Shown here piece by piece: positions 54,055 to 61,124 of a stretch of 64,000 bases of DNA. A program made the position numbers and the translations under genes. Each line of letters begins with the position of its first letter. Positions within the stretch are counted from its first letter, which is position 1. Source of the DNA: Bacteroidetes bacterium UBA7674 (GTDB taxonomy: Bacteria; Bacteroidota; Bacteroidia; Chitinophagales; Chitinophagaceae); contig DLHG01000009.1 in assembly GCA_002483105.1 (NCBI GenBank), positions 77,598 to 141,597 of the forward strand, in the 5' to 3' direction. The notes beneath the pieces are model-generated. The model was not told the DNA's origin. It made no database searches and was given only the letters and a program-made list of their open reading frames with translations.

Positions 54055-54519
54055 ATGTATTCAGTGGAGGTATTATTAATGATCCTTGCGTTCTGTAGTA
54101 TGGAGGCGGTAGCATGGCTCGCGCATAAATATCTGATGCATGGTTTTCTCTGGAATCTACATAAAGACCATCATCGTAAGGACGACAGACGCTTTTTTGA
54201 AAAAAACGATTACTTTTTTTTAATATTTGCTATTCCGGGCATAGTCCTACTGGCTTTAGGGTCTTTTGTTAGTGGCTTGCTATATCTTTTGTTTATTGGT
54301 ATGGGTATCACAGCCTACGGTTTGGCTTATTTCATGGTGCATGACATATTCATTCACCAGCGGTTTAAGCTGTTCAGGAACAGCAATAATTTCTACCTCA
54401 GGGCTATCAGGCGGGCTCACAAGATGCACCACAAGCATCTGGATAAGGAACATGGGGAGTGTTTTGGTATGCTGTTGGTACCGTTTCATTATTTCCGCGA
54501 AGAATTGAAGAGGAAATGA
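54055..54519 (+). CDS. crtZ: Beta-carotene hydroxylase
   Basis: A 154-residue di-iron membrane hydroxylase that adds 3-OH groups to beta-ionone rings, turning beta-carotene into zeaxanthin. The conserved histidines are HKYLMHG, HKDHHRKDD, HDIFIHQRF, and RAHKMHHKHLDKEHGECFGML. Length is normal. It opens the carotenoid island and overlaps the next gene by 4 bp (ATGA). Confidence 0.93.
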   Translation: MYSVEVLLMILAFCSMEAVAWLAHKYLMHGFLWNLHKDHHRKDDRRFFEKNDYFFLIFAIPGIVLLALGSFVSGLLYLLFIGMGITAYGLAYFMVHDIFIHQRFKLFRNSNNFYLRAIRRAHKMHHKHLDKEHGECFGMLLVPFHYFREELKRK

Positions 54520-55232
54520 TAGATGACAGATATACATACCTGCTGGTAGATGTCTTTTGCATTCTTGTGCCACTTATCGCATCTTTCCACCCTAAAGTCA
54601 ACTTTTACAGGCATTGGCGGTTTTTCTGGCCCCCATGTCTGTTTACGGCGGTCTTTTTTATATTATGGGATGTAATTTTCACCCACCGTGCCATATGGTC
54701 GTTCAACCCTCGTTACCTTACCGGGGTATATGTATATAACCTTCCTGTCGAAGAGATAGCATTTTTTATATGCGTTCCATATGCCTGTGTATTCACTTAT
54801 TTCTGTGTCGCCAGCTACGTACAGCTAGCCGGTTATGAAAAAGCGGCCGCCAAAATTTCTGTAGTGCTTTCAGTGGTAGCAATGATTGTTGCGTGTTTCA
54901 ACTACTACCGGCTTTATACCGCCATTACCTTCGGGCTTCTTTCTATCCTTTTGGCTATCGTAGCCCGACGTCGTGTGTCTTTTATGCCGCACTTCTATCT
55001 CTCCTATATTATCATACTTATACCTTTCCTCCTATCCAATGGTATCCTGACAGGGGCATTTACCGATGAACCGGTAGTACTATATAATAGCGAGCACAAC
55101 CTTGGCTTGAGAATAACAACAATACCTGTGGAGGATGCTTTTTATGCCATGTTGCTGCTGTTGATGAATGTCTCGGGTTTTCGCTATCTGAGTCGTAGGT
55201 CTGCACGGCAGTTGCCAGAGCCTGCAATATAG
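54516..55232 (+). CDS. Lycopene beta-cyclase, CrtYcd fusion type
   Basis: A 238-residue polytopic membrane protein. Starting at 54516 gives the ATGA overlap with crtZ. Two homologous lycopene-cyclase domains are seen, each ending in the catalytic motif: FNPRYLTGVYVYNLPVEEIAFF near residue 80 and RITTIPVEDAFYAMLLLLMNV near 210. It corresponds to the fused CrtYc-CrtYd heterodimer and cyclises both ends of lycopene to beta-carotene. It lies between crtZ and the CarH-like regulator. Confidence 0.9.
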   Translation: MIDDRYTYLLVDVFCILVPLIASFHPKVNFYRHWRFFWPPCLFTAVFFILWDVIFTHRAIWSFNPRYLTGVYVYNLPVEEIAFFICVPYACVFTYFCVASYVQLAGYEKAAAKISVVLSVVAMIVACFNYYRLYTAITFGLLSILLAIVARRRVSFMPHFYLSYIIILIPFLLSNGILTGAFTDEPVVLYNSEHNLGLRITTIPVEDAFYAMLLLLMNVSGFRYLSRRSARQLPEPAI

Positions 55233-55255
55233 TGGTATGTCTTTAATGAAAATTA

Positions 55256-55263
55256 TATCTTTG
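55256..55263 (+). promoter_or_regulatory. Possible -7 box of the CarH-like gene
   Basis: TATCTTTG, a perfect TAnnTTTG, 44 bp upstream of the GTG start. No exact TTG at the expected distance, so the promoter is tentative. It would let the regulator be expressed apart from crtZ and the cyclase. Confidence 0.4.
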
Positions 55264-55306
55264 GCGCTGCGGTGCAGCTCATATTACAAGTTGAAAAATT
55301 AGCACC

Positions 55307-56206
55307 GTGAGCAATATCATTGAAATGAACCGCTTTAGCATCAGGGATATTGAAAACCTGACAGGTATCAAGGCACACACCTTGCGTATCTGGGAGCAGC
55401 GCTATGGCATCCTGCAACCTAAAAGGACAGATACCAATATCCGCTTCTACGACGGTGACGACCTGAAAAACGCACTTCGCCTTTCTTTGCTCAATAATCA
55501 TGGCTACAAGATATCTGCCATCAATAAGATGAGTGATGATGACATAGACATTCTTATTGCCAAGGTCACCGATGTCGGTTTTCGCTTACAGGCAACTGTA
55601 AATGAAATGCTGGAGTGCACCATCTCCATGGACACTGAGCATTTTGAGGAGATACTGGATACATATATAGCCCGCAACGGGGTAGAGAAGACCGTGGAGC
55701 TGCTCATCTTCTCGTTCCTGGAAAAGATAGGGCTGATGTGGATGACCAGTAAGATATTCCCTGCCCAAGAGCATATTGTAAGCAATATAATTACCCGAAA
55801 GCTGGCACTCGCCACCGAAAAGCTGAAACGCCACAAGCTCGATGAAAGGAAGAAGCTCCTGCTTTTTTTGCCCGAAGGCGAAGTGCATGATATAGGCTTG
55901 CTTTATATTCAGTACCTGGCGTATAAGAACAATTGTTATCCTATCTATCTTGGGCAAAACACCCCCATCAGAGAGGCGGAGCTGGTCTATGAAGTAAAAA
56001 AACCGGAGTACATATATATACATATTACCTCTGCGGCGGAGAATTTTGAGATAGATAAGTATGTAAAGAGATTGTCGCAGGCATTTCCCGCCAGTACCGT
56101 CTTTATATCAGGAAGTATGCTGCACCAGGCAAAGATCGCATCTCCCAAAAACGTCAGGTTACTTTATACCCTGACTGAAGCAAGGGACGCAGTTAAAAAT
56201 ATATAA
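55307..56206 (+). CDS. CarH/LitR-type B12-dependent MerR photoreceptor-repressor
   Basis: A 299-residue regulator. Residues 9-75 are the MerR winged helix (FSIRDIENLTGIKAHTLRIWEQRYGIL). Residues about 95-175 are the helical bundle carrying W145-x9-E155-H156 (Wx9EH), the CarH motif over the upper face of adenosylcobalamin. Residues about 185-299 are the B12-binding fold with E192-x-H194-x-x-G197 (GEVHDIG), supplying the lower axial His. CarH proteins bind DNA as tetramers in the dark and release it when light cleaves the cobalt-carbon bond, inducing carotenoid genes. The start is GTG 55307 or ATG 55325. Confidence 0.9.
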   Translation: MSNIIEMNRFSIRDIENLTGIKAHTLRIWEQRYGILQPKRTDTNIRFYDGDDLKNALRLSLLNNHGYKISAINKMSDDDIDILIAKVTDVGFRLQATVNEMLECTISMDTEHFEEILDTYIARNGVEKTVELLIFSFLEKIGLMWMTSKIFPAQEHIVSNIITRKLALATEKLKRHKLDERKKLLLFLPEGEVHDIGLLYIQYLAYKNNCYPIYLGQNTPIREAELVYEVKKPEYIYIHITSAAENFEIDKYVKRLSQAFPASTVFISGSMLHQAKIASPKNVRLLYTLTEARDAVKNI

Positions 56207-56256
56207 CTATTTATTAAGTATAATGAATTCAATGATAGCCCGATATAAGGTTATCA

Positions 56257-56294
56257 TTTTTGTTTAATTATTGATAGTAAAATATTAAACAAAA
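56257..56294. promoter_or_regulatory. Putative CarH operator 1 of the sigma-crtI-crtB operon
   Basis: TTTTGTTTAAT (56258-56268) and ATTAAACAAAA (56284-56294) form a perfect 11-bp inverted repeat with a 15-bp spacer, just upstream of the likely promoter. Confidence 0.65.
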
Positions 56295-56299
56295 CATGC

Positions 56300-56328
56300 T
56301 TGGCCTATATTCTTTTTGTCTAACTTTA
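56300..56328 (+). promoter_or_regulatory. Probable promoter of the sigma-crtI-crtB operon
   Basis: TTG at 56300-56302 and TAACTTTA at 56321-56328 (seven of eight positions fit TAnnTTTG), 18 bp apart. The -7 box lies inside the left arm of operator 2, so repressor binding would cover it. Transcription would start near 56335, giving a very short leader. Confidence 0.45.
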
Positions 56329-56350
56329 TGATATTAAAAGTTAAACAAAA
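56314..56350. promoter_or_regulatory. Putative CarH operator 2, overlapping the sigma start codon
   Basis: TTTTGTCTAACTTT (56314-56327) and AAAGTTAAACAAAA (56337-56350) are inverted repeats matching at 13 of 14 positions, 9-bp spacer. The right arm runs into the first base of the sigma factor ATG, which is ideal for blocking initiation. Confidence 0.65.
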
Positions 56351-56844
56351 TGACCATAACCGATTTTTCATACCTGCTACTTTCACAGAAGGACACATTA
56401 AGCTACTATGCGTATTCCCTCACTAAAGACCAGAACGATGCGAAAGACCTGGTACAGGAAACGATCATCAGGGCACTGGTGAAAAGGGATAAGTTCACGA
56501 TGGGATCAAACATGAAAGCATGGCTGCGGACAATGATGAGAAATATTTTCATCAACAATTACAGGAAGAACAAAGCTTCCATAGTAACAACAAGCTCCTT
56601 GTACGATAATCCCGAAGTCTTATACAGCAATACTACATACAACGAGGGCTTTAGCAGCTTGCAGGTGAAAGAAGTGAAGAAAAATGTGAATAAATTGCCG
56701 GAGGCATACCGTATGCCACTAGAGCTTTACTACAAAGGCTTCCTATATAAAGAGATATCAGAGATACTGGAGCAACCACTGGGCACTATAAAAAGCAGGA
56801 TACACCTGGCCAAGAAATCACTTTCGTCAACATTGCAGAATTAA
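56350..56844 (+). CDS. ECF-type sigma-70 family factor
   Basis: A 164-residue sigma factor with only regions 2 and 4. Region 2 is DQNDAKDLVQETIIRALVKRDKFTMGSNMKAWLRTMMRN; region 4 is LPEAYRMPLELYYKGFLYKEISEILEQPLGTIKSRIHLAK with its helix-turn-helix. No anti-sigma gene is next to it; the preceding gene is the CarH-like repressor, so control is probably transcriptional, as for LitS under LitR in Streptomyces. Its stop overlaps the crtI start (TAATG), so sigma, crtI and crtB are one operon. Confidence 0.92.
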   Translation: MTITDFSYLLLSQKDTLSYYAYSLTKDQNDAKDLVQETIIRALVKRDKFTMGSNMKAWLRTMMRNIFINNYRKNKASIVTTSSLYDNPEVLYSNTTYNEGFSSLQVKEVKKNVNKLPEAYRMPLELYYKGFLYKEISEILEQPLGTIKSRIHLAKKSLSSTLQN

Positions 56845-58316
56845 TGATGAAGAAAGTCATCATCATAGGTAGTGGTTTTGCCGGCTTGTCAGCAGCTTGC
56901 TTTCTTGCCAAAGCAGGTTGTGATGTTACGGTAATAGAAAAGCACGATCAACCGGGTGGGCGTGCGAGGGCATTCAGTACCCAAGGCTTCACTTTCGACA
57001 TGGGACCCAGCTGGTATTGGATGCCCGATGTCTTCGAACGTTTTTTTGCATCCTTCGATACGAAGTCTTCTTCGTTCTACGAGTTAGTAAGGCTGGATCC
57101 ATCCTACCAGGTGATATGGGAGAAAGAGTGCCTGTCATTACCTGCTGACTACAGCGCTCTAAGCAGTGTTTTCGAGGAGATAGAAAAGGGGGCCGCTGAG
57201 CGACTGGACGCATTTATGCATGAAGCAAAATACAAGTATCAGGTTAGTATGGATAAGCTGGTCTACATGCCGGGCTTATCAGTTAAGGAGTTTTTTACTA
57301 AGGATGTGATGGGTTCCGTTTTGAAAATGGACATTTTCAGTTCGGTACATAAGCACGTGCGTAAGTACTTTTCAGATAGCAGGTTGCTGCAAATAACTGA
57401 GTTCCCCATACTCTTCCTCGGAGCCCTGCCTAAAAATACCCCCGCTCTTTACAGCCTTATGAACTATGCCGACATGAAGCTGGGAACGTGGTATCCTATG
57501 GGCGGGATGGTTCAGATCGTAAACGCTATGTATAAGATAGCCACAACGCTAGACGTAAAATTTCGTTTCGATGAACAAGTGGAGGAGATCGTAGTAACAG
57601 ATAACAAGATAAACTGCGTAAAAACACAGTCGCGTATTTACAGCGCCAACCACATAGTGGCGGCTTGCGACTATGCCCACGCAGAACAGTTGTTGCCAGA
57701 GGCATACCGAAACTATAGTGGTCAGTATTGGGAAGAGCGAAACATGTCTCCATCTTCGTTACTGTATTACATAGGAGTAAATAAAAAAATAGAAGGGCTG
57801 CTGCACCACAATCTATTCTTCGACACTTCCTTTGAGCAGCATTCGGCAGAACTCTACACGTCACCTAAATGGCCTGAAGATCCGCTTATGTATGTCTGTT
57901 GTCCATCTAAGACCGATCCCGGGGTGGCACCCATCGGTTGTGAAAACCTGTTTATACTTATCCCGGTAGCGCCGGGGCTAAAAGATACTGACGAAATAAA
58001 AGAACAGTACTTCCATATAGCTATGGACCGCATTGAGCAGCGTATGGGTATCTCTTTCAGGGATAGCATTGTTTACAAAAGAAGCTATGCAGGCAGCGAT
58101 TTTATAAGTGACTACAATTCATATAAAGGAAATGCATACGGATTGGCCAATACATTGATGCAGACGGCCATATTGAAACCCTCTATCAGGAACAAGAAAC
58201 TATTAAACATGTACTATACGGGCCAGCTGACCGTTCCCGGTCCGGGGGTACCCCCGGCTATTATCTCCGGAGAGATCGTTGCGAAACAAATACTTAAAAG
58301 CGAAACACATAAATAG
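56844..58316 (+). CDS. crtI: Phytoene desaturase
   Basis: A 490-residue FAD-dependent desaturase that makes four double bonds, taking phytoene to lycopene. The dinucleotide site KVIIIGSGFAGLSAACFL lies at residues 3-20, followed by GGRARAFSTQGFTFDMGPSWYW. The CrtI C-terminal signature YTGQLTVPGPGVPPAIISGE is near 465-484. Length is normal. The start overlaps the sigma factor stop, and crtB follows 6 bp after its stop. Confidence 0.94.
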   Translation: MMKKVIIIGSGFAGLSAACFLAKAGCDVTVIEKHDQPGGRARAFSTQGFTFDMGPSWYWMPDVFERFFASFDTKSSSFYELVRLDPSYQVIWEKECLSLPADYSALSSVFEEIEKGAAERLDAFMHEAKYKYQVSMDKLVYMPGLSVKEFFTKDVMGSVLKMDIFSSVHKHVRKYFSDSRLLQITEFPILFLGALPKNTPALYSLMNYADMKLGTWYPMGGMVQIVNAMYKIATTLDVKFRFDEQVEEIVVTDNKINCVKTQSRIYSANHIVAACDYAHAEQLLPEAYRNYSGQYWEERNMSPSSLLYYIGVNKKIEGLLHHNLFFDTSFEQHSAELYTSPKWPEDPLMYVCCPSKTDPGVAPIGCENLFILIPVAPGLKDTDEIKEQYFHIAMDRIEQRMGISFRDSIVYKRSYAGSDFISDYNSYKGNAYGLANTLMQTAILKPSIRNKKLLNMYYTGQLTVPGPGVPPAIISGEIVAKQILKSETHK

Positions 58317-58322
58317 AGCTTT

Positions 58323-59162
58323 ATGATGCAGTTATTTCATGATGTATGCCACGAATGCAGTAAGCAGGTGACCAGGCAGTACAGTACCTCTTTTTCCAGC
58401 GCAATAAAATTGCTCCACAAAGACCTGAGAAAGCCCATATACGACATCTATGGATTTGTGCGACTGGCAGATGAGGTCGTGGATACATTTCATGATCATG
58501 ATAAAAAATTCTTGCTGGATAAATTTGAAGAAGATACATGGACCGCCATCCGCATGGGTATCAGTCTAAACCCTATACTGCATAGCTTTCAGGATGTTGT
58601 GAATAAGTACAATATCAATGAAACCTTGATAGCATCGTTCATATACAGTATGCGTCTTGATCTCTATAAGACAGAGTATACGAACGAGGGTGAACTGAAT
58701 GAATATATCTATGGATCGGCAGAGGCGGTAGGCCTGATGTGTTTGTGTGTTTTTTGTGAAGGGGATATGCTAAAGTTCAATCTTCTGAAAGAACCGGCGC
58801 AAAGACTTGGTGCAGCATTCCAGAAGATCAACTTTCTGCGGGATATACAGTCTGATCATAATGATCTGAACAGGGTATATTTTCCAGGTGTTGACATCAG
58901 AAATTTTGATCTGTGTACGAAGCAGAAAATTGAACTTCAATTGGACAGCGATTTCAAAGCTGCCCTGGCAGGTATACGATCATTGCCCTGGAAAGCAAGA
59001 TTAGGAGTTTATACTGCGTATAGATACTATTATAAATTGTTCAAGAAGATAAAGATGATGCAGCCTATGGCTGTGATGGAAAAAAGAGTACGTGTCCCGG
59101 ACCTTCAGAAATTGGCGATAGTGATGCAGGCCGGGGTTTACAACAAGTTCAATCTCATTTAA
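58323..59162 (+). CDS. crtB: Phytoene synthase
   Basis: A 279-residue squalene/phytoene synthase family enzyme condensing two GGPP to phytoene, the first committed carotenoid step. The two aspartate-rich motifs are RLADEVVDTF near residues 50-55 and NFLRDIQSDHNDLNRVYFP near 178-196. The tail is slightly short but complete. It is the last gene of the island and is followed by a strong terminator. An in-frame ATG one codon later, at 58326, is an alternative start. Confidence 0.94.
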   Translation: MMQLFHDVCHECSKQVTRQYSTSFSSAIKLLHKDLRKPIYDIYGFVRLADEVVDTFHDHDKKFLLDKFEEDTWTAIRMGISLNPILHSFQDVVNKYNINETLIASFIYSMRLDLYKTEYTNEGELNEYIYGSAEAVGLMCLCVFCEGDMLKFNLLKEPAQRLGAAFQKINFLRDIQSDHNDLNRVYFPGVDIRNFDLCTKQKIELQLDSDFKAALAGIRSLPWKARLGVYTAYRYYYKLFKKIKMMQPMAVMEKRVRVPDLQKLAIVMQAGVYNKFNLI

Positions 59163-59241
59163 CACAAGGTGCAGGTGAGTGATGATTATTGGACAGGCAG
59201 TAGGTAGATGAGGTAGGATGTAATAATGACAGAGTGGTTGG

Positions 59242-59270
59242 CCCTCACAGTTCTCTGTGAGGGTTTTTTT
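59242..59270 (+). terminator. Terminator of the carotenoid operon
   Basis: Perfect stem CCCTCACAG / CTGTGAGGG with a TTCT loop and seven T residues, 80 bp past the crtB stop. Confidence 0.93.
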
Positions 59271-59299
59271 ATGAATTCATATTCGACTAAAATTCGTAG

Positions 59300-59449
59300 A
59301 TGATACCAGTAACCGCATTGAGTGAGGAAATAAAACAACAGTTAGAGAAACTAATAGACGAATTTAAAAACGTAGACATAAAAGTGTCTAATGAACTTGC
59401 ACAGGCCCTACAACTATTTCAGATCTCGGCCAGCACGGCGGGTCATTAA
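59300..59449 (+). CDS. Possible small protein, 49 aa
   Basis: Reads MIPVTALSEEIKQQLEKLID then EFKNVDIKVSNELAQALQLF and ends QISASTAGH. Helical and amphipathic, no recognised family. It sits in the degenerate region after crtB; it could be a remnant of a longer gene. Coding status is uncertain. Confidence 0.35.
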   Translation: MIPVTALSEEIKQQLEKLIDEFKNVDIKVSNELAQALQLFQISASTAGH

Positions 59450-59549
59450 GATACTTAAGTTATACCTGTAAAAGTGCTTAGGAAATCTTGAGATTCCTTC
59501 GGCCGGAAAGCCGTAAACTCAAAGCCTTTCTTCGGACAACCAATATTGA

Positions 59550-59930
59550 GAACAACCTACAGGAAGAAAAAATGAGGATGGGGTCACGTACCAGTTTATG
59601 GGCCAAGAATATTCAGACAGTTCCACTCTGATGTGGTAATTTAATAAAGACGGCACCTCAAACCCTTATAAAAGTAAAGATGGTAATGGAGATACAAGTT
59701 CGACTGGAGGTGGAGGTGATGTTGTTGCGAGTCACAAAGGTGGCTCCAGGGATGATCATTGGGATAAGGGAGTAAATCTAATGCTCGAATGGTTAATAAA
59801 AAAACCTCGATTCGATATTGAAATTAATTCTGCGGGTCAAATGTTGCGGGGTGACTGGAATGACGAACCAGATACAAAACATGAAGGTGATGAAACCGCT
59901 AAAGAACGTGTAAGGCGCAGATTTATTTAA
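59550..59930 (+). pseudogene. Broken gene fragment, family uncertain
   Basis: One reading frame gives TYQFMGQEYSDSSTLMW, then an in-frame TAA at 59637-59639, then FNKDGTSNPYKSKDGNGDTS, a glycine linker, and a hydrophilic tail ending at a TAA at 59928-59930. A single stop interrupts an otherwise coherent frame of 126 codons. The composition (short polar domain after a Gly-rich linker) recalls C-terminal ends of repeat or toxin proteins, but I cannot name a family. Confidence 0.45.
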
Positions 59931-60048
59931 AGCAACTAACAGCAACTGAACCTACATGGTTAGATAGGTAGGACTTTGAGAGGTATGAGGCCGAAATGTA
60001 TTCTAAAATTATATTAATACGTTGTATTACTTTTATAGAAAATAGTAT

Positions 60049-60056
60049 TACTTTTG
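60049..60056 (+). promoter_or_regulatory. Possible -7 box, sbtA-like gene
   Basis: TACTTTTG fits TAnnTTTG and lies 11 bp before the ATG. The same GTATTACTTTT string occurs 21 bp earlier (60024). The spacing implies an almost leaderless message or a fortuitous match. Confidence 0.3.
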
Positions 60057-60066
60057 AGATAAATTT

Positions 60067-61023
60067 ATGGATTTTAGTTTACTCATCAGTAATCTTACTA
60101 ACCCAACTTTGCTATTTTTTCTTCTTGGTATCGTTGCGGCGGTTATCAAAAGTGATTTGGAAATTCCCCCTTCCAGTTCCAAGTTCATTTCACTCTATCT
60201 TCTATTCTCTATAGGATTTAAAGGTGGGCAGGAACTTGCCCATAGCGGCCTGAACAATGAAATATGTTTTACCCTATTTATCGCTGTATTCTTTTCAATT
60301 GCAGTACCGCTATACACCTTTTTTATACTGAAAAGAAAACTCAGTGTGGAAAATGCCGGAGCGATCGCTGCGACCTATGGCTCAGTAAGTGCCGTCACTT
60401 TTCTCACGGCGACGGCATTTCTGGAGAATTTGAACATACATTATGGCGGCCACATGGTCGCTTCAATGGCACTGATGGAGTCGCCTGCTATCATCATCGC
60501 AGTGCTGTTAATGAGACGCTATTCATCTGATTCTACAACAAGCCTTAAATCACTGATACATGAGTCTTTCACCAATGGATCCGTTTTGATGATCATGGGT
60601 AGTTTACTGATCGGTATCATCGCCGACACCAAACAAGCTGAAGGAATAAAACCGTTTACTACCGATATTTTCAAGGGTTTTTTAGCGCTCTTTCTTCTTG
60701 AAATGGGTATGGTTGCCGCTAGACGGATCTCAGCATTCAAAAGTTACGGGCTATTTGTGAGCGGATTCGCCCTGGTTATACCTGTTATAAATAGCTTTAT
60801 GTGTATATTTATTACCAGTTATACCAGCATTGAACCTGGGAACAGACTCTTACTAGCTGTGTTAGCGTCAAGTGCATCGTATATTGCCGTTCCTGCGGCA
60901 ATGCGACAAATCGCTCCTCAATCAGATCCCGGGTTGTATATTCCAATGGCCTTAGGAATTACCTTCCCGTTAAATATAACTTTGGGACTTCCAATATACT
61001 GGTGGCTGATCACCAATTGTTAA
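60067..61023 (+). CDS. SbtA-type sodium-dependent bicarbonate permease
   Basis: A 318-residue membrane protein of about ten helices in two inverted halves (formerly DUF897). Family landmarks are LLFSIGFKGGQELAHSG, ATYGSVSAVTFLTATAFLE and VLASSASYIAVPAAMRQ. Cyanobacterial SbtA imports bicarbonate with sodium and is gated by the trimeric PII-like SbtB. No sbtB-like gene is next to it here. It may supply bicarbonate for carboxylases in this heterotroph. Confidence 0.9.
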   Translation: MDFSLLISNLTNPTLLFFLLGIVAAVIKSDLEIPPSSSKFISLYLLFSIGFKGGQELAHSGLNNEICFTLFIAVFFSIAVPLYTFFILKRKLSVENAGAIAATYGSVSAVTFLTATAFLENLNIHYGGHMVASMALMESPAIIIAVLLMRRYSSDSTTSLKSLIHESFTNGSVLMIMGSLLIGIIADTKQAEGIKPFTTDIFKGFLALFLLEMGMVAARRISAFKSYGLFVSGFALVIPVINSFMCIFITSYTSIEPGNRLLLAVLASSASYIAVPAAMRQIAPQSDPGLYIPMALGITFPLNITLGLPIYWWLITNC

Positions 61024-61102
61024 GAATGGTAGCATCTACACCTTCTATGGTAGTATATAATACTTTTATAGTAGTCTTACTATCATTTTAAGTACAATTA
61101 CT

Positions 61103-61110
61103 TACTTTTG
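61103..61110 (+). promoter_or_regulatory. Possible -7 box of the ABC-HlyD operon
   Basis: TACTTTTG, a perfect TAnnTTTG, 14 bp before the ATG at 61125. The -33 region is weak. Confidence 0.4.
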
Positions 61111-61124
61111 TACAAACTGTATTT

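Larger units (their letters stand above)
59163..60066. other. Degenerate region with remnants
   Basis: 904 bp downstream of the carotenoid island. It holds a terminator, one possible 49-codon frame at 59300-59449, and a broken gene fragment at about 59550-59930. The sequence between 59450 and 59549 has frames closed by many stops. It looks like the scar of a lost or transferred gene. Confidence 0.65.

Noticed and set aside
54459..54515. Longer N-terminus for the lycopene cyclase
   Set aside because: The upstream 19 codons overlap crtZ in another frame; the ATG at 54516 gives a four-base ATGA overlap and a standard N-terminal helix.
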